Below, piece by piece: positions 1 to 7,598 of a stretch of DNA of 64,000 bases. Source of the DNA: Micromonospora arida. GTDB taxonomy: Bacteria; Actinomycetota; Actinomycetes; Mycobacteriales; Micromonosporaceae. Positions within the stretch are counted from its first letter, which is position 1, and the number at the start of each line of letters is the position of its first letter. A model generated the notes under the pieces. It was not told the origin of the DNA and searched no databases. It was given only the letters and a program-made list of their open reading frames with translations. The DNA lies in assembly GCF_003857035.1 (NCBI RefSeq), contig NZ_QGSY01000136.1, forward strand, positions 1-64,000, read 5' to 3'. The translations under genes and the position numbers were made by a program.

Positions 1-51
1 GCAAGCGGGCCGGAGCGGCAAGCGGGCCGGCGCGGCAAGCGGGCCGGCGCG
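1..51. repeat. Three tandem 17-bp repeats at the window edge
   Basis: Three head-to-tail copies at 1-17, 18-34 and 35-51. Copies 2 and 3 are identical (gcaagcgggccggcgcg) and copy 1 differs at one base. The array touches the window edge, so more copies may lie upstream. Confidence 0.85.
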
Positions 52-158
52 GGATGGAGCCGGAGCGGGAGGCGAAGGGCCGTAGGAGCGGACGGCGCGG
101 CCTCGGGGAAATCCGCTCGCGTGGCCGCGAGGTTCGGGGTGATGATCTCGCGGTGAGG

Positions 159-1043
159 ATGCACGCCGATCAGGTGGACGTGAGCGTGGACGTGGTGTCC
201 GCGCTGGTGGCCGAGCAGTTTCCGCGGTGGCGGGGCCTGCCGGTCCGGCCGCTCCCCTCGACCGGCACGGTGAACGCCCTGTTCCGGCTCGGCCCGGACA
301 TCGTGCTGCGGTTTCCGCTGCTCCCCTCGACCGATCCCGAGCTGCGCGCCGAGCTGCGGCGCGAGCAGGAGCACGCCGTGCTGCTCGGCGGGCACCTGCC
401 GGTCGCGGTGCCCGAACCGCTCGGCCTCGGCGAGCCGGGCGACGGGTACCCCGGGCCGTGGACGGCGTACCAGTTCATTCCGGGGCAGACGGCCCAGCCC
501 GACCGGATCGCCGACCTCGACGTCTTCGCGCGGGACCTGGCCGGCGTGGTGACGGCACTGCGCGGCATCGACACCGGCGGGCGGATCTGGTCCGGTAACG
601 GGCGCGGCGGGCGGCTGGCAGCCGAGGACGCCGGCGTGCGGGCCGCGCTCGCGGTCAGCGGCGCGCTCACCGACACCACCGCGCTCAGCGAGGTGTGGGA
701 GCGGTGCCGGGACGCGCGCCGCGACGACCCCGCCGACGTGTGGATCCACGGCGACCTGATGCCGGGCAACCTGCTGGTCCGCCACGGCCGGCTGGCCGCC
801 GTCATCGATCTGGGCGCGGTCGGCGTGGGCGACCCCGCGGTGGACCTGATGCCGGCGTGGAACCTGTTCGACGCGGGTTCCCGCGAGACGTACCGGCGGG
901 CGTTGGGCGTGGACGACGCGACGTGGGAGCGGGGGCGCGGCTGGGCCCTGGAGCAGGCGATCAACGCGCTGCCGTACTACGTCGAGACCAATCCGGTGAT
1001 GGCCCGCATCGCCCGGCAGACGCTGCGGGCCGTGCTCGTCTGA
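159..1043 (+). CDS. Aminoglycoside phosphotransferase (APH) family kinase
   Basis: A 294-residue protein with the APH/choline-kinase fold. The catalytic loop HGDLMPGNLLV lies near residues 197-207 and the metal-binding segment IDLGAVGVGDPAVDL follows. The N-terminal lobe has the family-like stretch FPRWRGLPVRPLPSTGTVN. Members phosphorylate aminoglycosides or other small hydroxylated metabolites with ATP or GTP; the substrate cannot be read here. The frame is open back to 54, but the upstream codons look non-coding, so ATG 159 (or GTG 153) is preferred; no strong ribosome binding site is visible. It stands alone, 24 bp before an unrelated small gene. A general metabolite kinase is at least as likely as a resistance enzyme. 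Confidence 0.85.
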   Translation: MHADQVDVSVDVVSALVAEQFPRWRGLPVRPLPSTGTVNALFRLGPDIVLRFPLLPSTDPELRAELRREQEHAVLLGGHLPVAVPEPLGLGEPGDGYPGPWTAYQFIPGQTAQPDRIADLDVFARDLAGVVTALRGIDTGGRIWSGNGRGGRLAAEDAGVRAALAVSGALTDTTALSEVWERCRDARRDDPADVWIHGDLMPGNLLVRHGRLAAVIDLGAVGVGDPAVDLMPAWNLFDAGSRETYRRALGVDDATWERGRGWALEQAINALPYYVETNPVMARIARQTLRAVLV

Positions 1044-1054
1044 GTCGGCTCGCG

Positions 1055-1060
1055 TACCGT
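1055..1060 (+). promoter_or_regulatory. -10 box TACCGT for a leaderless start
   Basis: TACCGT ends seven bases before the GTG at 1068, the spacing expected when transcription begins at the start codon in actinobacteria. No convincing -35 box was seen. Confidence 0.4.
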
Positions 1061-1067
1061 CGGCGTC

Positions 1068-1535
1068 GTGGGTGAGCGAGACGCCCGGGAGTGGCGGGAT
1101 CAGCAGCGGCAGGCGGTGCGGGCACACGCCGACGCGGACGCGCGGCGGCGGGCCGCCGAGCACGCGGAGGCGGCGGAGCTGGTGGCCTGGTTCGTGGCCG
1201 AGGCGACCCGGCGAGGGCTGCCCACCACGCGCCTGGTCGCCCGGGGATACGACGGGCGTGGGCGCTACCGCACGGGGCTGACCGGCTGGTACGTCGATCG
1301 AGCCGAAACCCGCGCGGTGGACGTGGCTGGCCGGTTCCACCTGCTGACCGTGCCGGGCGGTCTGCGGGCCCGACTGTTCGGCGTCGACCCGCAGCCCAGC
1401 CCGGCGCCGTTGGTCGTCGGAGCGGGGGGTCGCGACGGTGAGTCGATCCCGCTGCGGACCCTGCTCACCCGGCTGCTGAACGACGGCCCCGGCGGGCCAG
1501 GCTCCACCACCATGCCTGCCGCACCACGAGGGTGA
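1068..1535 (+). CDS. Unknown small actinobacterial protein
   Basis: A 155-residue protein that I do not recognise. The first 50 residues are very rich in Arg, Ala and Glu and probably form one long helix. The middle has an aromatic segment (TGLTGWYVDRAETRAVDV) and a hydrophobic strand-like stretch (FHLLTVPGGL). No signal peptide or membrane segment is evident. The GTG start lacks a Shine-Dalgarno sequence but follows a -10 box at leaderless distance. Codon use is typical of the window, supporting a real gene. The last ten residues lie in a region that also looks coding on the opposite strand. Confidence 0.65.
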   Translation: MGERDAREWRDQQRQAVRAHADADARRRAAEHAEAAELVAWFVAEATRRGLPTTRLVARGYDGRGRYRTGLTGWYVDRAETRAVDVAGRFHLLTVPGGLRARLFGVDPQPSPAPLVVGAGGRDGESIPLRTLLTRLLNDGPGGPGSTTMPAAPRG

Positions 1536-1686
1536 GCAGGCCAGCCGCCTCGTCCCGCACTCGGTAGGCGGCCACCGTCACGTCCGCCGCCGCCGCCGGC
1601 AGGGTGACCAACGAGGTCAGCGCCCGCACCGGGCTGCCGGACGTCTTCCACGGCACCGTGAGCAGTTTCAGCTGCGTGCTCCACAC
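1465..1686 (-). other. Possible gene remnant on the minus strand
   Basis: A 73-codon frame with extremely GC-biased third positions and an internally protein-like composition (for example LTSLVTLPAAAADVTVAAYR). It overlaps the end of the forward gene, starts at GTG without a ribosome binding site and matches no family I know. It could be a fragment of a gene broken at the cluster border, or simply a shadow of biased composition. Part of the otherwise gene-free stretch 1536-1831. Confidence 0.25.
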
Positions 1687-1831
1687 CGAATACCGGGAAC
1701 GGTCGTTTACTCATAGAAGCGACTTCTATTATTGATTCATCCCTATATCACCGGTTCAACCTAAAGGCTCAAGTGGTGAATCTCGTACATATTAAAGAGG
1801 ATCCTCACTTCTTTTCCGCAGGAACCACGCC
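1687..1831 (+). promoter_or_regulatory. AT-rich upstream region of the polysaccharide cluster, with inverted repeat
   Basis: This stretch is far lower in GC than its surroundings. It contains a perfect 7-bp inverted repeat with a 3-bp spacer, atagaagcgacttctat at 1713-1729, suitable as a dimeric regulator site or short hairpin. No -35/-10 pair with good spacing could be fixed. It is the natural place for the promoter of the first genes of the polysaccharide cluster. Confidence 0.4.
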
Positions 1832-2869
1832 ATGCTGAGTGTTCCGCTCGCTGGCGGAATCGTGCTCGCACTCGCCGTCGGCACCCTGCTGCAGCCACTG
1901 ATCCTTCGCCTGCTGAGAGCAGCCGCGGTTCTCGACATACCGTCGGAGCGTTCCTCGCACAGCACACCGATCCCGCGCGGCGGTGGCGTGGGAGTGGCCG
2001 CCGCGGCAGGGCTCGCACTTCTCCTGAACGAGCACGCACGATCCATCGCCGTACCGCTGCTCTTCTTCGCGGCGATCGGGCTCCTGGAAGACCTCCGGGG
2101 TGTCCCGATCCGCAGCCGGCTGCTTCTGCAGTTGCTCGCCGGCGTGGGCACGGCCCTGGTCCTGGTGCCCGGTGGGCAGGCGTTGTACGTCCACGTGCTT
2201 CTGGTACTCGCCCTGGCGGCCTGGCTGACCTCGTATGTGAACGCCTTCAACTTCATGGACGGCATCAACGGCATCTCGGCCGTGCACGCGATCCTCGGCG
2301 GAGTGGTGTACGCCGTGCTGGGAGTGCTTACAGACCTCCCGCTGCTGACCGCGGCCGGCAGTCTGATCGCCGCCGCATCCCTGACATTCCTCCCCTGGAA
2401 CGCCTGGGTCGCCAGGGTCTTTCTCGGTGACGTCGGGTCCTACGCCCTCGGCGGCGCGCTCGCCACGATCGCCGCGTACGCCGTCGTTCGCGGCACCCCG
2501 CCCGAGGCGGCCGTGGCGCCACTCGCCCTCTATCTCGCCGACACGGGTTGGACGCTCCTGTGCCGTATCCGTAACGGCGAGGCCTGGTATCACCCGCACC
2601 GCCACCATGCCTACCAGCGGTTGACCGACGGCGGGTGGTCACACCAGCGGGTCACCGTGGCGACGGCCGTCGCCGGGGCGGCGGTGGCCGCCTGCCTGGT
2701 TGCCGCGTCCTTCAGCGGGCCGATCACCCGCGCCGCACTGGACGCCACGGCCCTCGCGATCCTCGCCGCCTACCTCGCTGCCCCGGGGTGGCTCGCCGCC
2801 CAGCGACGACAGCCTTCGTCGGAAGGAAGGACGATCCATGCCAGAACTGTCAGTTCAACGAGCCGGTGA
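1832..2869 (+). CDS. WbpL/WecA-like undecaprenyl-phosphate sugar-1-phosphate transferase
   Basis: A polytopic membrane protein of 345 residues (about ten hydrophobic segments) of the MraY/WecA family. The N-terminal motif DIPSERSSHSTPIPRGGG and the catalytic loop NFMDGINGI (near residues 139-147) are typical of the WbpL branch, and HPHRHHAY near residue 255 is the cytoplasmic His-rich loop. The enzyme should start repeat-unit assembly by moving a HexNAc-1-phosphate (GlcNAc, QuiNAc or FucNAc) from UDP to undecaprenyl phosphate. ATG 1832 follows gcagga at a usable distance. The end overlaps the next gene by 32 bp. It is the first gene of the cluster, consistent with the priming step. Confidence 0.88.
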   Translation: MLSVPLAGGIVLALAVGTLLQPLILRLLRAAAVLDIPSERSSHSTPIPRGGGVGVAAAAGLALLLNEHARSIAVPLLFFAAIGLLEDLRGVPIRSRLLLQLLAGVGTALVLVPGGQALYVHVLLVLALAAWLTSYVNAFNFMDGINGISAVHAILGGVVYAVLGVLTDLPLLTAAGSLIAAASLTFLPWNAWVARVFLGDVGSYALGGALATIAAYAVVRGTPPEAAVAPLALYLADTGWTLLCRIRNGEAWYHPHRHHAYQRLTDGGWSHQRVTVATAVAGAAVAACLVAASFSGPITRAALDATALAILAAYLAAPGWLAAQRRQPSSEGRTIHARTVSSTSR

Positions 2870-3941
2870 CCTCGCCGGCCGCCCAGGGAGCCGGCCGATC
2901 GACAAGGTCGCGGTGCTCGGCAGCAGCGGCTTCGTCGGTCGAGCGGTCGTCGCCGAGTTGGGCAACCGGGGCGTCAAGGTCCAGCCCGTCGCCGCGCCGC
3001 GCTTGTCGTGGCCGCTCACCCACGCTCTTCGCGCAGATTCGGTGCCCGCAGATCTCTACGAGGATGTCGTCGACGCACTCGCCGCGCAGCTCGACGGCGC
3101 CCAGATCGTGATCAACACGGCCGGACTACCGAACGGGTCCGCCCCGGACAGCGCGGAGTTGTACGGCGGAAACACCCTGCTACCCACACTGGTCGCCCGA
3201 GCCAGCGCTCTGGTCAACGCCAGGCGACTGGTCCACGTCAGTTCTGCGGCAGCGCAGGGGCAGATGGCGCTCGACGAGACAGCACGGACGATGCCGTTCT
3301 CGCCGTACTCGCGTTCCAAGGCAATCGGTGAACGCCTGCTGCGGCGCGAGGACTGCATCGACACTGTCATCTACCGGTCGACCTGGGTGCACGACGTGGA
3401 TCGGCCGAACACCCGTGCCCTCATCCGGCTCGCACAGTCGCGCGCGAGCTGCGTCGCCGGGGACGGCACCGCACCAACGCCCCAGGTCCTCATCGACGAT
3501 GTCGCCACGGCGATCACCCATCTCGGGCTCGTCGACGGATCAGTACCGCCCATCGTTCTCCAGCCCTACAACGGCATGACGACCGGGCTCCTGCTCCGCC
3601 TTCTCGGTGGTCGCGAGCCACTGCACCTTCCACCGCGGGTGGCGCGGTACGCGACGCGCTGCTTCACCGCGTACGGGCGGACGAGTCTGAACGCCAACGC
3701 GCATGCCCGTCGCGTGGAGATGCTCCTGTTCGGCAAGCGACAGGTGCCGGGCTGGCTCGCCGACCAGGGGCTGGCGCCGCAGCTGCGCCCCGAGGCATGG
3801 GAGCGGCTGAGAACCGCCGGGACCGGGCCGACACCCGCCTCGTCACCGAGCGCCGAGGCCCTCGCGCGACCGAGAACAGGTGACTCGCAACCGCAGGACA
3901 CCAGCGGAGCGGCCGGGGCCGACCGGTATCTGACGAAGTAG
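2838..3941 (+). CDS. Extended SDR nucleotide-sugar reductase/epimerase
   Basis: A 367-residue extended short-chain dehydrogenase. The NAD(P)-binding motif GSSGFVGRAVV is near the N-terminus and the active-site YSRSK (YxxxK) is in the middle, preceded by VSSAA. The start ATG 2838 has ggaaggaagg seven bases upstream, which rules out longer in-frame starts. It lies between the priming transferase and, further on, a CapD/WbpM dehydratase. By analogy with WbpV/WreQ it may reduce the 4-keto group of UDP-4-keto-6-deoxy-GlcNAc to give UDP-QuiNAc or UDP-FucNAc; this assignment is inferred from context. The last 60 residues are Pro/Ser/Thr-rich and probably disordered. A plain sugar epimerase is the alternative. 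Confidence 0.75.
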   Translation: MPELSVQRAGDLAGRPGSRPIDKVAVLGSSGFVGRAVVAELGNRGVKVQPVAAPRLSWPLTHALRADSVPADLYEDVVDALAAQLDGAQIVINTAGLPNGSAPDSAELYGGNTLLPTLVARASALVNARRLVHVSSAAAQGQMALDETARTMPFSPYSRSKAIGERLLRREDCIDTVIYRSTWVHDVDRPNTRALIRLAQSRASCVAGDGTAPTPQVLIDDVATAITHLGLVDGSVPPIVLQPYNGMTTGLLLRLLGGREPLHLPPRVARYATRCFTAYGRTSLNANAHARRVEMLLFGKRQVPGWLADQGLAPQLRPEAWERLRTAGTGPTPASSPSAEALARPRTGDSQPQDTSGAAGADRYLTK

Positions 3942-3966
3942 CTCCGCCCAAACAGGAAGGTTCTCC

Positions 3967-4044
3967 ATGACTCTCGCCCTCGTGTCGGGCTCGGCTGGCC
4001 TGATCGGTTCCTTGGCTGCTCCGGCTGCGGTGACACCGCGGTGA
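3967..4044 (+). pseudogene. 25-codon stub of an NAD-dependent epimerase, coupled to the next gene
   Basis: A short ORF with a strong ribosome binding site (aggaagg, 3954-3960, six bases before the ATG). Its first residues MTLALVSGSAGLIGS carry the GxxGxxG dinucleotide-binding start of an NAD-dependent sugar epimerase, but the frame ends after 25 codons. Its stop overlaps the GTG of the following glycosyltransferase as GTGA, so its translation probably feeds that gene. I read it as an internal deletion that removed most of an epimerase gene and left a translated leader. A sequencing error is unlikely, because no epimerase-like sequence follows in any frame. Confidence 0.6.
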
Positions 4045-5291
4045 GAATCGGGATCATCACGCAGTGGTACGACCCGGAGGGTGGCTCTGCCGTCCTGCCG
4101 GGGATCATCAGTCGGTCGCTCGTCGCACTTGGGCACGAGGTGCACGTGCTCACCGGCTTCCCGAACTATCCGTCCGGCCGACTGTCTCCGGGGTACCGGA
4201 TCCGTCCGTACCGGTTCGAGAAGATGAACGGGGTCTCGGTGCACCGGGTGCCGCTGGTGCCCAGCCACGACCGGTCAGCAGTCAGACGGGCTGCCAACTA
4301 TCTCAGCTTCGCGGCCTCGGCGGCGGCCCGGTTGGATCTGCTCCGCAAAGTCGACGTGTGGCTGGTCTACTCTTCGCCGGCGACTGTGGCGCTGCCCGCG
4401 ATGATGGCCCGTTGGCTGCACGGACGCCCGTACGTGATCCTCATGGAGGATCTCTGGCCGGACACCCTGGCGGAGAGCGACTATGTCCGCCCTGGCCGTC
4501 GCACCGACCTGATAATCCGGTTGCTCAACCGGTTCTGCGACTCGGCGCATCGGAACGCATCGTCGGTTGCCGTCATCGCGCCGGGTATGGCCGACATCCT
4601 GAACAGCCGCGGAGTCCCGCGAGACAAACTGTCGGTTGTCTACAACTGGGTCGACGAGCGGGTCTTCCGCCCGAGAACACCCGATCCGCAGATGGCTGGC
4701 TCCCTCGGGCTGAAGGGCTTCGTCGTCATGTACGCGGGAAGCATGGGGAACCTCCAAGGGCTCGATGTCGCCGTCGACGCACTGGAGTACCTCGCCGACA
4801 TCCCGGACCTGACGCTCGTGTTCGCGGGCAGCGGCGTGGAAGAGCGGCGGCTACGCGAATCGGCCGCACGGTACGCACCCGGCCGGGTGGTCTTCCTCGG
4901 CCAGCAGCCGATCGAGCGGATGGTCGAGCTGATGCCACTCGCGGACGTCCAGTTGATCTCTTTGCGCGATCAGCCCTTCCTCCGCTCGATCATGCCCAGC
5001 AAGGTGCAGAGCACCCTCGCGTGCGGCCGTCCCATCGTCGCCGCCCTGGCGGGTGACGCGGCCCGGCTCGTCGACGAGTCCGGTGCCGGATTCGTCGCTC
5101 CCCCCGGCGACCCTTACGCCCTGGCCGACGCGATCCGTCGGATGTACGAGTTGGGCGCCGAGAAACGTGAAGAGCTGGGCCGCAGCGGCCGGCAGTTCTA
5201 CCTGGAACGACTCTCGGAACGGGTCGGCAGCGTTGCCCTCGCCAGGCACCTGGAGAAGGCGGTCCGGGACCACGTCCCGTCCGATCGGTGA
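4041..5291 (+). CDS. WbuB-like family 4 glycosyltransferase
   Basis: A 416-residue GT-B fold retaining glycosyltransferase. The N-terminus IGIITQWYDPEGGSAVLPG and TGFPNYPSGRL resemble the WbuB group. The C-terminal half has the donor-binding strand VVMYAGSMGNLQGLD and the segment MPSKVQSTLACGRPIVA. In E. coli O26, WbuB adds N-acetyl-L-fucosamine, which fits the UDP-L-FucNAc genes at 7.6-10.9 kb; the exact linkage is inference. GTG 4041 overlaps the stop of the preceding 25-codon stub by four bases and has no good ribosome binding site of its own, suggesting translational coupling. No membrane segment is evident, so it acts at the inner face of the membrane. Confidence 0.82.
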   Translation: MRIGIITQWYDPEGGSAVLPGIISRSLVALGHEVHVLTGFPNYPSGRLSPGYRIRPYRFEKMNGVSVHRVPLVPSHDRSAVRRAANYLSFAASAAARLDLLRKVDVWLVYSSPATVALPAMMARWLHGRPYVILMEDLWPDTLAESDYVRPGRRTDLIIRLLNRFCDSAHRNASSVAVIAPGMADILNSRGVPRDKLSVVYNWVDERVFRPRTPDPQMAGSLGLKGFVVMYAGSMGNLQGLDVAVDALEYLADIPDLTLVFAGSGVEERRLRESAARYAPGRVVFLGQQPIERMVELMPLADVQLISLRDQPFLRSIMPSKVQSTLACGRPIVAALAGDAARLVDESGAGFVAPPGDPYALADAIRRMYELGAEKREELGRSGRQFYLERLSERVGSVALARHLEKAVRDHVPSDR

Positions 5292-5476
5292 CCAGCGCGC
5301 CGGTGGCGCCGCCGAACCCAGCAGCTCACGCCGCAGCACCGGTGGGCGAAACCGGACGGCGGCGGCTCTGACCGTGACAGCGGCCAGGCTCACTGGGCGG
5401 CCAAAAGGATAGCCGGATCTTCGGCTCAGATAACCCGAAAACGGCCAACAGTGCCGCTTCGCCCTGTAACAAGGAC

Positions 5477-5495
5477 AAGGAGCGCAAAGCTCCTT
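5477..5495 (+). other. Small hairpin in the leader of the capD-like gene
   Basis: aaggagc and gctcctt form a 7-bp stem with a gcaaa loop, about 48 bp before the capD-like start. It is the only clear structure in the 251-bp gap 5292-5542. One arm is a Shine-Dalgarno-like aaggag, but it lies too far from the start to serve it. Its function is unknown. Confidence 0.3.
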
Positions 5496-5542
5496 CTGCC
5501 GGGCGGCGGAAGTAGTCGGAAGACGGGACAGGGAGCCAGTAC

Positions 5543-7417
5543 ATGCCCCAGGACACGGAGCACACGGAGCGGCTGGACCAGCGGACGCGGCGAGCCAGGG
5601 CTCGCCGCCGGGCCATCGGATTTCTCGCGGCCGACACCACCGCCTGGGTCGGCGGCTCAGTCGCCGCCGCTTGGACCCGATCCGAGTTCCAGCTTCCTCC
5701 CGGCCAGTTCGGCCGAGCCGCAGCGGTCGGGACGGCCGCGGCGGTCATACACGTGGCAGTGGCGGCGTTGCGTCGGCTCTACTCCGGACGACACCCGCTG
5801 GGCAGCCTGCAGGAGGTCCAAGGCGTCGCCGGCACCACCATCACGACGGCCGGGATCGTGCTGCTCGGCCTGCTGCCGTCCAGCGAGCGACCGGTTCCGG
5901 CGAGCACCCCTCTGGTCGGCGGCGCGCTCGCCCTGCTGTTCATGCTCGGCGCCCGGTTCGCGTACCGGCACCGCCGCGACCTCGCCATGCGGCCGGATGT
6001 CCGGTCGTCGACGCCGGTGCTGCTGTTCGGGATGGGAGATGCCGGCCAGGGGCTGCTCCGGGCCATGCTCAGCGACCCGCGCGGTCGGTACCTACCGGTC
6101 GGCGCCCTCGACGACGACCCGGACAAGCGCGACCTGCGCATCGGTCGGGTCCGCGTCCTGGGCGGACGGAACGATGTCGCCACCTCGGTCCGGCGTACCG
6201 GTGCCACCGCCGTCATCTTCTCGGTGGCCAACGCGGACGCCGCGCTGATCCGCCAGATCCGTGGGGCGACCCTTGACGCTGGCGCGGTGTTCAAGGTGCT
6301 GCCCCCGGTGCGGGACCTGGTCGACCACCGGATCACCGTCACCGACGTCCGGGACGTGCAGATCGACGATCTGCTCGGCCGCCGTCAGGTGGTCGGTGAC
6401 CTGCCGCTGAGCACCAACAGCCTGACCGGGCGGCGGATCCTCGTCACCGGCGCCGGCGGATCCATCGGCTCCGAACTCTGCCGCCAGGTGATGAAGGCCA
6501 ACCCTGGTGAGCTGATGATGCTGGACCGGGACGAGTCGGCGCTGCACAGCCTCCAGATGTCGCTCGTCGGCCGGGCCATGTTGGACGGCCCCGAGCTGAT
6601 CCTCGCCGACCTGCGGGACGACGAGGGCATTCGGCGGATCATCCGGGAGCGCCGACCGGAGGTCATCTTCCACGCGGCGGCGCTCAAGCACCTGACCCTG
6701 CTGGAGCGGCACCCGGGCGAGGCGGTCAAGACGAACGTCTGGGGAACCCTGTCGGTGCTGGACGCCTGCCAGGATGTGGCGAAGTTCGTCAACATCTCCA
6801 CCGACAAGGCGGCCAACCCGATCAGCGTCCTCGGCTACTCGAAACGGATCACCGAGCGACTGACCGCACACGCCGGGTCCCGGTTCCCGGGGACCTTCCT
6901 CAGCGTCCGGTTCGGCAATGTGCTGAGCAGCCGCGGCTCGGTGGTGACCGCGTTCCAACGGCAGATCGAGGACGGACGGCCGCTGACCGTCACCCACCCC
7001 GACGTCACCCGCTACCTGATGACCGTCCAGGAGGCGGTCCACCTGGTGCTCCAGGCCGCCGAGATCGGTCAGGACGGCGAGGCACTGGTGCTCGACATGG
7101 GTGACCCGGTCCGTATCACCGACCTGGCCCGACAGATGGCCGATCAGGCGTCCAGTTCCGTTCCGATCGTCTACACCGGCCTTCGCCCCGGGGAGAAGCT
7201 GCACGAAGACCTCCTCGGCACCGGCGAGGTGGACACCCGGCCGTTCCATCCCCTGGTGTCGCACGTGGCCGTCCCGGCGCTCGATCCGATAGAGGTCAGC
7301 GGGCTCGACCCGTACGACGACACGGCGAAGATCGTCGAGCACCTCGCGCTGCTCTGCGCCCAGCCGGTCGGTCCGATGGCGAAGGGTCCGCTGGGCGTAC
7401 CCCTGCAACCGCACTGA
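5543..7417 (+). CDS. CapD/WbpM-type membrane nucleotide-sugar 4,6-dehydratase
   Basis: A 624-residue polysaccharide biosynthesis protein. About four membrane segments occupy residues 25-145, followed by a first Rossmann-like domain (VLLFGMGDAGQGLL) and the dehydratase domain with VTGAGGSIGSE near residues 301-311. The active-site segment reads SVLGYSKRITE: the usual catalytic Tyr position is Leu, as WbpM/CapD proteins commonly replace it with Met, and the Lys is kept. It should convert UDP-GlcNAc to UDP-4-keto-6-deoxy-GlcNAc, feeding UDP-QuiNAc or D-FucNAc made with the SDR protein encoded at 2838. ATG 5543 has caggga eight bases upstream. The gene ends before strong hairpins facing the convergent capG-like gene. 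Confidence 0.85.
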   Translation: MPQDTEHTERLDQRTRRARARRRAIGFLAADTTAWVGGSVAAAWTRSEFQLPPGQFGRAAAVGTAAAVIHVAVAALRRLYSGRHPLGSLQEVQGVAGTTITTAGIVLLGLLPSSERPVPASTPLVGGALALLFMLGARFAYRHRRDLAMRPDVRSSTPVLLFGMGDAGQGLLRAMLSDPRGRYLPVGALDDDPDKRDLRIGRVRVLGGRNDVATSVRRTGATAVIFSVANADAALIRQIRGATLDAGAVFKVLPPVRDLVDHRITVTDVRDVQIDDLLGRRQVVGDLPLSTNSLTGRRILVTGAGGSIGSELCRQVMKANPGELMMLDRDESALHSLQMSLVGRAMLDGPELILADLRDDEGIRRIIRERRPEVIFHAAALKHLTLLERHPGEAVKTNVWGTLSVLDACQDVAKFVNISTDKAANPISVLGYSKRITERLTAHAGSRFPGTFLSVRFGNVLSSRGSVVTAFQRQIEDGRPLTVTHPDVTRYLMTVQEAVHLVLQAAEIGQDGEALVLDMGDPVRITDLARQMADQASSSVPIVYTGLRPGEKLHEDLLGTGEVDTRPFHPLVSHVAVPALDPIEVSGLDPYDDTAKIVEHLALLCAQPVGPMAKGPLGVPLQPH

Positions 7418-7444
7418 TCGACCCCGCCGCAGCGGCGGCGGTGC

Positions 7445-7475
7445 ACGGGGTGACGCCGCGGCGGCGTCACCCCGT
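7445..7475 (+). terminator. 14-bp perfect hairpin after the capD-like gene
   Basis: Arms 7445-7458 and 7462-7475 pair perfectly around a 3-nt loop (cgg), 28 bp after the stop codon. There is no U tract, which is usual for GC-rich actinomycete terminators. Confidence 0.7.
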
Positions 7476-7535
7476 TCCGTTGGCTGAAGGGCCCCGCGGT
7501 CACCGCACCCCGCGCGCGCGGGCCGGGACCAGGCA

Positions 7536-7591
7536 CACCGACACCAGGGCCGGCGACCACAGGTTCGTGGTGGCCGGCCCTGGTGTCGGTG
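7536..7591. terminator. 19-bp hairpin between convergent genes
   Basis: caccgacaccagggccggc (7536-7554) pairs exactly with 7573-7591 and the loop holds a further accac/gtggt pair. It ends 8 bp from the stop of the minus-strand capG-like gene, so it can serve as that gene's terminator and as a second barrier for the plus-strand gene. Confidence 0.75.
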
Positions 7592-7598
7592 CTGCTGG

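Noticed and set aside
5477-5495. Attenuator terminator before the capD-like gene
   Set aside because: The 7-bp stem is too weak and no U tract or leader peptide was found; kept only as a hairpin of unknown role.
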